Shown one piece after another: positions 24,386 to 32,671 of a stretch of DNA of 64,000 bases. Under the pieces are notes generated by a model that worked only from the letters and a program-made list of their open reading frames with translations, did no database searches and was not told the origin of the DNA. A program made the position numbers and the translations under genes. The stretch's first letter is position 1, and the number at the start of each line of letters is the position of its first letter. Source of the stretch: Pseudanabaena sp. ABRG5-3 (GTDB lineage: Bacteria; Cyanobacteriota; Cyanobacteriia; Pseudanabaenales; Pseudanabaenaceae); assembly GCF_003967015.1 (NCBI RefSeq), contig NZ_AP017560.1, positions 3,904,048 through 3,968,047 on the forward strand, written 5' to 3'.

Positions 24386-26674
24386 TTACACTTCACAAGT
24401 CTTGATGCGCGCGAAGAAATCGCCATCTCCCCTACGTCCTTCTTTCCCAGACATCGGGAGATGTCCCCTTACGCACATAAGATTTTTCTCGAATGCTTGG
24501 TCGTATTCTACTAACTTACCATCATTCTCCCATGCTATACGATCGCAAAACTTTTCCCAAGTTTCAGAACTTGGCAAACTAAAATCTAGCTCACCACCAC
24601 ACTCGACATAAATATCCTTCTGGACACTAAAGCCAAACTCAAACCCATGTTTTTTGCTATATTCCACCCAAAGGCGATCTAGCGTTAATAAATCCTCGCA
24701 AGGGAAATTTCTAATATTATCTAACTCTAAATATCCCTCTTCTTCCCGATTTGTGACCTTGAGCATCAACTTCCAAGTTTCCTGATCCGCCTCATACCAT
24801 TGCTGATTTTTGAGATACTCCTCCAATTGCTGATAGAGCAACGCATTTACATCAACTGTCAGTGCCTTGAGCCGATCTTCTAAGGTGGAATCTAACTTTT
24901 CGGGACTGCGATATTCACGCAAACAGTCGTAGGCTAACTTTGCCGACTCTGCTCCCAAATTACAAACTTTCTCTAACATTTCTGTAAAGCGCGTAGCAGG
25001 TAATTGGGCGGTATAGAACAAAATTGTCTCGCGCCAAGAAGCTTTATCCCAATTGTCTAAAATTGTTTGATAAGCCTCCTCGCCCTGCTGCTCCAGTCTT
25101 GCGGCAGCAAGGTATCCCTGAAAACTAAAATGGGGAAACTCATATTCTCCCAATTCTCGCTCTACCAATAACTCACCAACATTGACAACCTCTCGCAAAA
25201 AATCTTCTAGATTAACTTTTTCATGGCTAAGAATAGATTGGTTTCCGAAGAAATCAAGCAGATCCTTTCGGGCAATGATTAACTTATTCTGTTGCACTAA
25301 ATCTAATGCTAATAGCTGCAAGACTTCTTGACTCTTACCAGAAGGTAAAAGCCGCTTAATTCCCCTTGCTTCAGGGCGATCCTCTAGCTGCAATTTACAA
25401 ATCTGTTTGTAGAGTTCGATCCGCCGACGCGGCAACTTCACACTAGGGCTAAAGCGATGAAAAGTTACGAGCATATTCAACAAAAGCGGATTTTTTGCCA
25501 ATTCCTGAAGTTCAGGGCGATCTCGATCGGTTAATTGACCGATTAAATCTTGAGACTTCTCTTTAGCTGCATTCTTGGCTTGCTCGATTTGCTTGTCACT
25601 GCGATAACAGCGTTCTTGGCAGAGATACCAACTCTCTACAAAATCTGCCTGTTGACTGGGGCTAAATTCTTGAATGGTTAAGGGCGTAGCAGGACGCTTG
25701 CCCACATAGTCTTCATATCCTGCGGGGCGGGAGGTCAGGATAAAAACCGTTTGGTCATATTCCTGCATTTGCTCACTAATCCAATAACTAACCCTTTGGC
25801 GCTGGTCTTCTGGCAATTCATCAAATCCATCAAACATCACCAATGCCTTACCGTGATTGAGTAAAAAGTCAGCCCATTTTGACGGTGGTTTTAAGCGCTG
25901 TTGATTTTTAGATATTTTCGGCAAATGATAATTTGTAATCAGTTCCGCCAGATTCGGTAAAGAAGTTTCACTCAAGATGCCATTCTCTTTTTTCCAATCG
26001 CGCAAAACAATTAAAAATGGAATCAATTTAGGTGCTTGATATTCGCCCTGCCTGCCCTGTCCATAAATCAGCGTAATATGTTTCAGTAGTGTGGTTTTGC
26101 CATAGCCGCCTTTTTTGCGGATCACCATTTGCCGAAATTTTTTCTCCCTACGCGATCTACGAATCAAATCCCAAATCTTCAAGTCTTGATCGGATAATTC
26201 TCCAGATAGTTCTAATGGAACAAAAACTTCCTCTAACATGGGAATTGTGGTTTTATCGGGGTTGAAGCCTTCGGTGATATATTCTTCAACGAGTTTAGCC
26301 TGTAACTTGAGATATTTCTCATCAAACCCTGAAAATTGCCATACCATCGCCTCTTTTAATGCTTGACTGAAACGATCAATATTTGCCACAGCACCATCAG
26401 CACCAGTTTTACCCCTCTCTGCATAAATCTCACTCATGCGCTCAATAAAGTTTTTGCTATAAGCGCCCCACACGGCAGAGATCAACATGGTTGGTGACAG
26501 CATCAAAGCTTTAATCCATTCTTGCTGAAAAACAAATGAAACAACAGGAGAACCCGTTAATCCCAAGGGCATCCATCGCGCAAGTTCCAATGGCAGCGAT
26601 CGCGGTAGTTCCTGAAGCCATTGCAGAAAGTCATTTTGTTGATCTGATTCCTTAGACTTTTGCTTTTGAGTCAT
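24386..26674 (-). CDS. NACHT NTPase with C-terminal GUN4 domain
   Basis: 762 residues. N-terminal ~75 residues contain hydrophobic stretches (LGLTGSPVVSFVF, LMLSPTMLISAVWGAY), possibly membrane-associating. NACHT core: P-loop KKGGYGKT (187-194; first residue Lys instead of the usual Gly/Ala), Walker B ALVMFDGFDELPED (277-290), sensor ILTSRPAGYED, then a helical arm to ~610. Residues ~620-735 are a GUN4 domain: YLKNQQWYEADQETWKLML, FPCEDLLTLDRLWVEYS, FGFSVQKDIYVECGG. Free GUN4 binds protoporphyrin and activates Mg-chelatase; here fusion to a STAND-type ATPase suggests a porphyrin- or stress-sensing signalling or defence protein. Its promoter side is shared with a toxin-antitoxin pair on the opposite strand. 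Confidence 0.88.
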   Translation of the reverse strand: MTQKQKSKESDQQNDFLQWLQELPRSLPLELARWMPLGLTGSPVVSFVFQQEWIKALMLSPTMLISAVWGAYSKNFIERMSEIYAERGKTGADGAVANIDRFSQALKEAMVWQFSGFDEKYLKLQAKLVEEYITEGFNPDKTTIPMLEEVFVPLELSGELSDQDLKIWDLIRRSRREKKFRQMVIRKKGGYGKTTLLKHITLIYGQGRQGEYQAPKLIPFLIVLRDWKKENGILSETSLPNLAELITNYHLPKISKNQQRLKPPSKWADFLLNHGKALVMFDGFDELPEDQRQRVSYWISEQMQEYDQTVFILTSRPAGYEDYVGKRPATPLTIQEFSPSQQADFVESWYLCQERCYRSDKQIEQAKNAAKEKSQDLIGQLTDRDRPELQELAKNPLLLNMLVTFHRFSPSVKLPRRRIELYKQICKLQLEDRPEARGIKRLLPSGKSQEVLQLLALDLVQQNKLIIARKDLLDFFGNQSILSHEKVNLEDFLREVVNVGELLVERELGEYEFPHFSFQGYLAAARLEQQGEEAYQTILDNWDKASWRETILFYTAQLPATRFTEMLEKVCNLGAESAKLAYDCLREYRSPEKLDSTLEDRLKALTVDVNALLYQQLEEYLKNQQWYEADQETWKLMLKVTNREEEGYLELDNIRNFPCEDLLTLDRLWVEYSKKHGFEFGFSVQKDIYVECGGELDFSLPSSETWEKFCDRIAWENDGKLVEYDQAFEKNLMCVRGHLPMSGKEGRRGDGDFFARIKTCEV

Positions 26675-26728
26675 GGTACTTGAGGGGCGTTTGGGGCGAT
26701 CTCATTGTCAGCATTGTAAACTAATCAA
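26670..26728. repeat. direct repeat, copy 1, beside NACHT start
   Basis: GTCATGGTACTTGAGGGGCG, then a 9-bp insertion relative to copy 2, then ATCTCATTGTCAGCATTGTA. Copy 2 at 27259-27312. The copies bracket the toxin-antitoxin pair. Confidence 0.6.
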
Positions 26729-26780
26729 AATAAATTGGTATGATCGTAAAGTAACAACATTGAAAATTGATCCAAGTTGT

Positions 26781-26996
26781 ATGCAAACATCAACAGTCGG
26801 CAATATTTTAGAAGCTATATCAGTTCTTGACTTTGAAGATCAACTCTTTGTATCTGAAACTCTGCAAAAAAGAATGGTCGAACTACGCAGAAACCAAATT
26901 GCTCTGAGAATTCAAGAAGCCGAAGAAAACTATCGACTTGGTAAAGTTCGCACAGGGACTGTTGAAGATCTCATGATGGATTCTAGCGATGATTGA
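26781..26996 (+). CDS. antitoxin of a RelE/YafQ-type pair
   Basis: 71 residues from ATG 26781 (MQTSTVGNILEAISVLDFED). A helical protein with EDQLFVSETLQKRMVELRRN, typical of cyanobacterial RelB-like antitoxins paired with YafQ/RelE toxins. It overlaps the toxin start by 8 nt. Probable autoregulator of the operon. A longer start (26673) would run through the direct repeat and lacks family resemblance. Confidence 0.8.
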   Translation: MQTSTVGNILEAISVLDFEDQLFVSETLQKRMVELRRNQIALRIQEAEENYRLGKVRTGTVEDLMMDSSDD

Positions 26997-27258
26997 ACTA
27001 ACTTGGGATGAATCATTTGCGCGAATCTTAAAGAAATGGCGCAAAAAGCATCCTGAACTCGTTGCTCGGTTTCAACAAAAACTTGAACTGTTCAGAAACG
27101 ATCCATTTCATCCGTCATTGAAAACTCATAGCCTAGTTGGAAATCTTGCAGGTTCTTGGGCAATCAGCATTAATTACGAACAAAGACTTGTATTCAAGTT
27201 TTTATCTGATACCAAAGTTCTATTGCTCGATCTTGGCGCTCATGATGAAGTGTATTAA
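26989..27258 (+). CDS. YafQ/RelE-family mRNA interferase toxin
   Basis: 89 residues: ELTWDESFARILKKWRKKHP, FHPSLKTHSLVGNLAGSWAI, and the C-terminal strand LLLDLGAHDEVY. HPSLKTHxLxGxL and LxxLGxHDEVY are hallmarks of YafQ-like toxins with a C-terminal His (GAHDEVY). Intact, unlike several other toxins in this window. Predicted ribosome-dependent mRNA cleavage. Confidence 0.88.
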   Translation: MIELTWDESFARILKKWRKKHPELVARFQQKLELFRNDPFHPSLKTHSLVGNLAGSWAISINYEQRLVFKFLSDTKVLLLDLGAHDEVY

Positions 27259-27312
27259 GTCATGGTGCTTGAGGGGCGATCGCATTGCACGCATTATAAA
27301 CCGATAGATCAA
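27259..27312. repeat. direct repeat, copy 2, after the toxin gene
   Basis: GTCATGGTGCTTGAGGGGCG then ATCGCATTGCACGCATTATA; lacks the 9-bp insertion of copy 1. It still carries the reversed ATGAC of the NACHT start, followed by TTAA, so it looks like a duplicated promoter-start segment. Confidence 0.6.
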
Positions 27313-27323
27313 GTATGTAGAAA

Positions 27324-27554
27324 TTATGAAATGTCAAAATTCGCTTGACCTAACTCCACCGACACTCCATCAAAGCGATCGTCATTGGGATGATAAGAAA
27401 GCAACTCAATTCCAATCACCTCATCAGTATCCGCATCCTTGATCAGAACGATTCCATCACCCAATTCAGAACAAATTTGATTTTTACGAGGAGATTGCCA
27501 AAATACTGTTAGCAATTCCATTTTAGGTTCATAAAAAACTTTTATCTGTGCCAT
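27324..27554 (-). CDS. DUF2283 protein (candidate antitoxin)
   Basis: 76 residues: KVFYEPKMELLTVFWQSPRK, DGIVLIKDADTDEVIGIELL match the short beta-rich DUF2283 family. It overlaps the upstream nuclease-like gene by 13 nt. DUF2283 genes often sit next to small toxin-like genes; antitoxin function is an inference from that layout. Confidence 0.75.
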   Translation of the reverse strand: MAQIKVFYEPKMELLTVFWQSPRKNQICSELGDGIVLIKDADTDEVIGIELLSYHPNDDRFDGVSVELGQANFDIS

Positions 27555-27877
27555 AGTTGTGTTCCTTCCTTAATTGCATCAGTTTGATATGCAGTAATTA
27601 GAAAACCATCTCCATTTAACTTACGGGCTACTGCTACTACCCAACGTTTTTCTCGTCTTTGCAAATAAAATAAAAATACATCAGAGTCCCGTTTACTTTC
27701 TCGAATTTCGTCAGGTAGTTGCAAAGCAGCTTCTACCAATTCCTCTAAATCTGAGAGATCAGGATGTTTCATCAGCAACTTTTGCCAATATTCCTCCGTA
27801 GTTCTAACTACAAACCCTAATGGTGTTTTAACCTCAAATTTCATATTTTGATTATTCCATATTGGTTCTTGAGTCAC
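27542..27877 (-). CDS. small BECR/PBECR-like nuclease-fold protein (candidate toxin)
   Basis: 111 residues from GTG 27877 (ATG at 27844 also possible). TTEEYWQKLLMKHPDLSDLE, AALQLPDEIRESKRDSDVFL, FYLQRREKRWVVAVARKLNG, DGFLITAYQTDAIKEG follow the pattern of phage-barnase/EndoU/ColicinE5/RelE-like domains, where substrate binding uses the KHP..L, PDEIR and ITAYPTD-like motifs. Placed between the PatA-like regulator (3 bp upstream) and DUF2283 (overlap), so all three are probably one transcript. Ribonuclease activity is inferred. Confidence 0.65.
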   Translation of the reverse strand: MTQEPIWNNQNMKFEVKTPLGFVVRTTEEYWQKLLMKHPDLSDLEELVEAALQLPDEIRESKRDSDVFLFYLQRREKRWVVAVARKLNGDGFLITAYQTDAIKEGTQLWHR

Positions 27878-27880
27878 TGA

Positions 27881-28951
27881 CTAACGCTTACTATATTTCT
27901 CAACGGTTGTTAGTAGTTCCTTCTCGCCAAAGGGTTTCGTGAGATATTCCGTCGCACCCACCATCCGCGCCTTAACGCGATCGATAAATCCATCCTTCCC
28001 TGTCAGCATAATAATGGGAACCTTCGCAAAAGCGCTAGAACGGCGGAGCATTCCACAAAGTTCATAGCCATCAATCTCTGGCATCGTAATATCACACAAA
28101 ACCAGATCGGGTTTATGTTGGAAAATCACACTCAAAGCTTTAATCGGACTAGAAACTGCCATCACCTGATAGCCATGATTGTGCAGAATATATTCCACAG
28201 CACGACAAATCGTCACACTATCATCAATACACACAACCCTAGGAGACTGAACTTTAACCTGTTGCGGTACATTCAGCACCAATGGTGGAACCGTAACCTC
28301 ACCAGTAGCGATTGCCTCATAGATATCCTGACCAATTTTACAGATATCCAATCCTGAATAACGGGACAACTGACGAATCGTAGTTTTGCCATCAATCCAA
28401 TTCCTTAAATGCGGTAAAGCATCATTAGACATCAGAACAGGACATTGATTGCTCGACTGAATGACTGGATAAAACTGCTGCCATCTCTGTAAATGACGCG
28501 CAAATTCGGAGCTAATTTGCGAAAACTTAAGCTGGGTTAATTTAGGTGTAAGCGCAGGACTAATTTCAAAAACAAAAGTACCTTGATAAAGACTGAGAAT
28601 ATCAAAAAGTACTTCTCGCATCGTACTTTCGATAATTGACTTAGCTTGAGTAGGATTTATGACGTTAGATTCTAAAAGTGACCAAATTTGTCCATATTCC
28701 AAGACATTAATCCCTAGCTTTGAGTTAGCCAACCGATCCAAAGCATGTTCTAAGCCCAAACCATGCAAATAGTCTCGCAATCGAGTCAGATTACTATCCG
28801 TATCAGTGGCATAGATTAGCTCCCCATTATGAAAAAACAGAAACCAGAATTTTCCTGAAGTTGACTCGATCAATAACTCGCCAGTCCGTTGCCCAAACTC
28901 GATCAGGTGAATAATGGTATATACGTCAATTTCTCTGAGCGTGCCTTGCAT
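27881..28951 (-). CDS. PatA-like response regulator (PATAN/DUF4388 + REC)
   Basis: 356 residues. N-terminal PATAN domain ~1-110 (GTLREIDVYTIIHLIEFGQR, TGELLIESTSGKFWFLFFHN), a linker with a helical segment, and a C-terminal REC domain ~235-356 with Asp287 in CDITMPEIDGYELC and Lys in YLTKPFGEKEL. Relatives include PatA of Anabaena heterocyst patterning and the PixG/TaxP1 phototaxis regulators. Input kinase unknown. First gene of a probable operon with the two small genes downstream. Confidence 0.9.
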   Translation of the reverse strand: MQGTLREIDVYTIIHLIEFGQRTGELLIESTSGKFWFLFFHNGELIYATDTDSNLTRLRDYLHGLGLEHALDRLANSKLGINVLEYGQIWSLLESNVINPTQAKSIIESTMREVLFDILSLYQGTFVFEISPALTPKLTQLKFSQISSEFARHLQRWQQFYPVIQSSNQCPVLMSNDALPHLRNWIDGKTTIRQLSRYSGLDICKIGQDIYEAIATGEVTVPPLVLNVPQQVKVQSPRVVCIDDSVTICRAVEYILHNHGYQVMAVSSPIKALSVIFQHKPDLVLCDITMPEIDGYELCGMLRRSSAFAKVPIIMLTGKDGFIDRVKARMVGATEYLTKPFGEKELLTTVEKYSKR

Positions 28952-29097
28952 GAGTTGTTATGAATGGGAGGTTTATCTTGGGGTCTTATATGTAGATTAA
29001 TTTGTCTACATTATCAGAATCTCGTTACGCTCCTTGATTTTAAAGCTTTTTGAGTAGGACTCTGCCTAAATTCTTGAGTCTTAGTCACTCTAAAGCC

Positions 29098-29136
29098 AAA
29101 AGGGAGTCGCAACGCTAAGCGTTGCGACTCCCTTTT
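29098..29136. terminator. terminator between fasciclin and PatA-like genes
   Basis: AAAAGGGAGTCGCAACGC-taa-GCGTTGCGACTCCCTTTT, perfect 18-bp arms; terminates the fasciclin gene. Confidence 0.8.
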
Positions 29137-29163
29137 TAGGTATTGTTACTAAGCAATTAATAT

Positions 29164-29739
29164 CTATGGCAACAAATCTGGGGGAAGCAATACGGAGTCA
29201 ATTACATGGATTACACCATTACTAGCCTTAACGTCTGCTTTAACTACCTTAGAGTTATCAATAACAACTTTCTTTTTTGTCTTAGTAACTTTAATGGAAC
29301 CACCATCAACAGTTGTCACTAGAGTCGAACCAGCCTGAATATCTTTGGCATAAACAGCGCTAGGTACAACATGGTAGGTCAAAACTTTGACTAAAGAAGC
29401 CTTATTTTCTGGCTTGAGGAGGAAATCTACAGTCCCCGCAGGTAGTTTGGCAAATGCTTCATCAGTGGGGGCAAATACAGTGAAAGGACCTTTTCCAGAC
29501 AGGGTTTCTACAAGTCCAGCCGCTTTAACCGCAGCAACTAAGGTTTTGAAAGAACCATTAGCTACAGCAATTTCAACTATGTTCGCTTTTTTAGTAGTTG
29601 CACTAATTTTGGTAGTCTTTGCAGAAGTTGGTGTGGAATCGGCTAAGGCTAAAGATGGAATACTGACTAGGAGACTGCCAGTAGCGATCGCTAATGCAGC
29701 AGTTTTAATCAAGAAATTGTTGGATGTATTTGCTTTCAT
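29164..29739 (-). CDS. secreted fasciclin-domain protein
   Basis: 191 residues. Signal peptide ~1-33 (ends LALADS). Fasciclin domain ~54-190 with [55 protein letters not shown] and the C-terminal [14 protein letters not shown]. Fas1 proteins are extracellular adhesion proteins. Stand-alone gene. Confidence 0.93.
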   Translation of the reverse strand: MKANTSNNFLIKTAALAIATGSLLVSIPSLALADSTPTSAKTTKISATTKKANIVEIAVANGSFKTLVAAVKAAGLVETLSGKGPFTVFAPTDEAFAKLPAGTVDFLLKPENKASLVKVLTYHVVPSAVYAKDIQAGSTLVTTVDGGSIKVTKTKKKVVIDNSKVVKADVKASNGVIHVIDSVLLPPDLLP

Positions 29740-29919
29740 GAAGTAAGACTTAAATTAAGAATAAGTTTTGTTACCTATTCTTAATAATACATTAATAATC
29801 TGAACATATAGGTATTCTGCAATGCTAGCCTGAAAATCAGAAAAGATTACCTATAGAGTTATATAAAAAGCGCAAACCCCAAAATAAGAGATATGGTAAA
29901 CCATATTTTTGTAAATCAT

Positions 29920-30303
29920 TTATAACGGTGGGATACGAGCAATTACGCCATTTTTTAGCGGTTCGGGACGTTCTTTCCAAGCCAGCATCCCGTCGGCGCG
30001 ATCGCCATATATCTCTGCACAGGATAAAATCGCTGAGGCAGTCTTGAGAATATTTTCACTATCAATGGGTAAATCACCAAATAAATATGAGTATTTACCT
30101 TCAGAAGCAAAGGTAACGACACAGGCATGACTACATGCACTCATACAGGAGACAGGACGAATTTCAAACTGCGATCGCCGATCCCAATCCTGATGTAGTT
30201 GTGAAATTTCTTTGAGTAGCGTCTCGCCACCACTAATGCCAACCTTTTTGCCATTTTGCCAAGTACTGGCACAGGTCGTACAAACTAATAAACTATGATT
30301 CAT
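29920..30303 (-). CDS. DUF1636 metal-binding (2Fe-2S-like) protein
   Basis: 127 residues. Cys pattern CTTCAS near 8-13 and CMSACSHAC near 53-61, as in the thioredoxin-like [2Fe-2S] ferredoxin-type DUF1636 family (LLVCTTCASTW, ACVVTFASEGKYSYLFGDLP). Members are often near cobalamin or metal-chaperone genes. Function not established. A perfect hairpin lies upstream, ending the next gene along. Confidence 0.85.
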   Translation of the reverse strand: MNHSLLVCTTCASTWQNGKKVGISGGETLLKEISQLHQDWDRRSQFEIRPVSCMSACSHACVVTFASEGKYSYLFGDLPIDSENILKTASAILSCAEIYGDRADGMLAWKERPEPLKNGVIARIPPL

Positions 30304-30329
30304 TCACGTCTCAAATTAATACACACAGT

Positions 30330-30360
30330 AAATTGAGCCTCACAGTGTGAGGCTCAATTT
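30330..30360. terminator. terminator of the DUF2973 gene
   Basis: AAATTGAGCCTCAC-ag-TGTGAGGCTCAATTT, perfect 14-15-bp arms just past the stop at 30372. Confidence 0.75.
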
Positions 30361-30371
30361 TGACAAATTTA

Positions 30372-30650
30372 TTACTTTTCGCCACTAGGGGAAGAGTTGT
30401 ATAGAGCGTCAAGCCTAGAACGCGCATCATCAACATTAATGGACTTGATTACCATTAACGGCTCATCGATATATTTGCCATCTTTGTCCCATAGTTCAGG
30501 ATGGGCAAACTGCGGAGAAACTCGACGAATACGATTGTTTTGATAGCTACGAGATTCATTTTGAGAAAGCGATATCATGCTACGGATGAGATTGCTAATC
30601 GCAAAAATAGAGAGGATAGTAAAAGCGAGTATGTAGATAATTTGTACCAT
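30372..30650 (-). CDS. DUF2973 membrane-anchored protein
   Basis: 92 residues. N-terminal membrane helix (IIYILAFTILSIFAISNLIR), then FAHPELWDKDGKYIDEPLMV and KSINVDDARSRLDALYNSSP, the conserved DUF2973 core. Cyanobacteria-specific; usually adjacent to DUF2605, as here. Function unknown, probably thylakoid- or membrane-associated. Confidence 0.88.
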   Translation of the reverse strand: MVQIIYILAFTILSIFAISNLIRSMISLSQNESRSYQNNRIRRVSPQFAHPELWDKDGKYIDEPLMVIKSINVDDARSRLDALYNSSPSGEK

Positions 30651-30822
30651 GTCTGCTTTCCTAAAGAAGATATATAAAGGATTAGGTGGATCTAAGCTGA
30701 AGATTTGGCAGATGTCGAACGCAGAAATGATGTCTACACTAGACCTACATCTTCAAAGTTTTGATAACAAAGTTTTTTATAAGGGATCGCAGCGTGAGGC
30801 TAGCTGATCGGGAGTAAAAATT

Positions 30823-31140
30823 TTAAGTTGACTGATTACGATAGTAGCGCATCCCTACGCCTTGACACTCCATAAGTAGTTTATGCCAAGGTTTCATAGC
30901 TGCCATATCTACCCCTATTTGATGCCCTGTAGCTTTAAATAAAGAGATCGCTGCACTGACTTCTTTAATGGCATTTTCTACTCGTTCCAACAGGTTTTGT
31001 TGCTCTAGCTCTGTCAAAAACGTGAGCCTTTCACTAGACAGCAACTTCCGAGAGCGGTCAAACCAATAGGTAAAGTCTTCTAGTAAAGGTTCTAGAATTT
31101 GTCTGAGCATTTCAGGATCAGGGCTAGCAGTATCACTCAT
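30823..31140 (-). CDS. DUF2605 protein
   Basis: 105 residues, helical: LRQILEPLLEDFTYWFDRSR, LLSSERLTFLTELEQQNLLE, then IGVDMAAMKPWHKLLMECQG, the signature PWHxLLMEC. Conserved in cyanobacteria next to DUF2973 (172 bp downstream, same strand), suggesting a joint function not yet described. Confidence 0.88.
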   Translation of the reverse strand: MSDTASPDPEMLRQILEPLLEDFTYWFDRSRKLLSSERLTFLTELEQQNLLERVENAIKEVSAAISLFKATGHQIGVDMAAMKPWHKLLMECQGVGMRYYRNQST

Positions 31141-31263
31141 GGGTGTAAATGTCTAGCAGCACTATTAGCGCTGTATATATTTTGTTAAAGGCATTTGTTT
31201 TTATACTAAAACAATATAGCATTTTGTTACTTTTCTTAACATTAAACAAATCTTACAAATCCT

Positions 31264-32073
31264 ATGAGTTTTGATTCTTCGGCGAACTTAGTCGCGTTGC
31301 AGCATTTGATCGATGTGGTGGCAAAGTTGCGATCGCCCGATGGTGGCTGTCCTTGGGATTTGGAGCAAACCCCTGAAAGCTTGATCCCCTATATCATTGA
31401 GGAAGCCTATGAGGTCGTGGATGCGATTCAGGGCGGTGATAAAAAGGCGATCGCGGAGGAGCTAGGCGACTTGTTGCTACAGGTGGTCTTGCAGTCCCAA
31501 ATAGCCAGTGAATCGCAGGACTTTAGCATCGCCGAAGTTGCCGAAGGGATCGCCCAAAAACTAATCCGTCGCCATCCCCATGTCTTTGGTGATGTCAAAA
31601 CTGAAAATATGGAGGAAATTTATCAAAATTGGGAAAAAATTAAGGCTGAGGAAAAGGGAGAAGATTTAGCGACAACCCAAAAGCTGAGTTACAAGCTCAA
31701 ACGCTATGCGCGATCGCTACCACCATTAACGGCGGGTATGAAAATCTCCCAGAAAGCTGCTGCTAATGGCTTTGAGTGGGACAATGCCGATGGGGTCTGG
31801 GCAAAGTTTCATGAGGAGTTAGATGAGTTGCGCCATGCCCTAGAACATGAGTCGAAGGAAAATCAACAGGCGGAGTTAGGGGATTTATTATTTACGCTAA
31901 TTAATGTGGCGCGTTGGTATGACCTTAATCCATCGGAGGCGCTGCAATCGACAAATCGTAAGTTTATTAAGCGCTTAGAAACCATTGAGACGTTAAGCGA
32001 TCGCCCCATTGATAGCTTTACTACCGAGGAGTTAGACAATCTCTGGAAACAAGCCAAGGAAAAACTCAAATAA
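31264..32073 (+). CDS. mazG: nucleoside triphosphate pyrophosphohydrolase MazG
   Basis: 269 residues with two MazG repeats. First repeat LRSPDGGCPWDLEQTPESLI and IIEEAYEVVDAIQGGD then EELGDLLLQVVL; second ANGFEWDNADGVWAKFHEEL with AELGDLLFTLIN. The Glu-rich EExxE...ExxD sites bind Mg. Hydrolyses dNTPs/NTPs to monophosphates (house-cleaning). Confidence 0.95.
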   Translation: MSFDSSANLVALQHLIDVVAKLRSPDGGCPWDLEQTPESLIPYIIEEAYEVVDAIQGGDKKAIAEELGDLLLQVVLQSQIASESQDFSIAEVAEGIAQKLIRRHPHVFGDVKTENMEEIYQNWEKIKAEEKGEDLATTQKLSYKLKRYARSLPPLTAGMKISQKAAANGFEWDNADGVWAKFHEELDELRHALEHESKENQQAELGDLLFTLINVARWYDLNPSEALQSTNRKFIKRLETIETLSDRPIDSFTTEELDNLWKQAKEKLK

Positions 32074-32102
32074 AAAAAGCCGCACTAAGCGCGCTTTTTT
32101 TA
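32072..32102. terminator. shared terminator, mazG / small Cys protein
   Basis: TAAAAAAAGC...actaa...GCTTTTTTTA hairpin (imperfect in the GC part) overlapping both convergent stops. Confidence 0.6.
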
Positions 32103-32279
32103 TTTAGCAGTAGGGGTATCGGGTCGTAAAAATCGCGAATCAGAAATTTCGATCAACTTATCAATGGAGGTTTCTGCTAACAACTTACGGGCTTTGGCTA
32201 GATACTCTAAGTTTGGGCATTTATCTCCGAGGATACAGCCATTGGTACATTCTTCTTGACAGTTGACTTGGCGAGACAT
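32100..32279 (-). CDS. small Cys-rich conserved cyanobacterial protein, 59 aa
   Basis: 59 residues beginning MSRQVNCQEECTNGCILGDK and continuing CPNLEYLAKARKL. Four Cys in the N-terminal 21 residues (C7, C11, C15, C21) suggest a metal or Fe-S site. Similar short CxxxCxxxCxxGxxC proteins are conserved in cyanobacteria, function unknown. It ends convergent with mazG, sharing its terminator. Easily missed because it is under 60 residues. Confidence 0.65.
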   Translation of the reverse strand: MSRQVNCQEECTNGCILGDKCPNLEYLAKARKLLAETSIDKLIEISDSRFLRPDTPTAK

Positions 32280-32316
32280 GAGGTTAAGGATTTCGTAAAC
32301 TAAAATTTAAGGCTAC

Positions 32317-32376
32317 TATAGCAATCCTCAATGTTTTGTGGAAGCGCACCCCTGCGGGGTGCGCTTCCACAAAACA
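32317..32376. repeat. palindromic element, family D (TATAGCAATCCT), truncated
   Basis: TATAGCAATCCTCAATG then stem TGTTTTGTGGAAGCGCACCC / complement. The right end seen in the full copy at 52645-52737 is missing. Confidence 0.6.
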
Positions 32377-32390
32377 AAAATATCAAGCAA

Positions 32391-32422
32391 TAAAAAAAGA
32401 GCGCTAAGCGCTCTTTTTTTAT
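32391..32422. terminator. tRNA-Leu terminator
   Basis: TAAAAAAAGAGCGC-taa-GCGCTCTTTTTTTA, 12 bp past the tRNA 3' end on the minus strand. Confidence 0.75.
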
Positions 32423-32433
32423 TATTTTTATTA

Positions 32434-32514
32434 TGCGGTCAGAGAGACTCGAACTCTCACAGCTTTCGCCACCACCACCTCAAGATGGCGTGTCTACCAT
32501 TCCACCATGACCGC
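32434..32514 (-). tRNA. tRNA-Leu (anticodon GAG)
   Basis: On the minus strand GCGGTCATGGTGGAATGGTA..., anticodon stem CCATC/GGTGG enclosing loop TTGAGGT, hence GAG. Long variable arm (GGCGAAAGC), T arm GAGAG-TTCGAGT-CTCTC, acceptor GCGGTCA/TGACCGC with discriminator A. CCA is not encoded. Decodes CUC/CUU. Confidence 0.95.
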
Positions 32515-32671
32515 AACTGCAATTTAGCTTTTCAGTTAAGTGCTTTACTATATTACAGCAATAGTGCAAATATGCAATATCTTTGATTAAACCTGATCTT
32601 TAGACTAACCAGTACCATAGGTACAGTACCCTCCAACATCTGTTTCATAGGTAAATCCAGCAATTAATCCC

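Noticed and set aside
24386-26674. Treating the GUN4-containing protein as a Mg-chelatase cofactor
   Set aside because: The NACHT ATPase core and overall size show it is a signalling fusion, not the free tetrapyrrole-pathway GUN4.
32338-32586. 82-codon plus-strand frame
   Set aside because: Runs antisense through tRNA-Leu and two palindromes.
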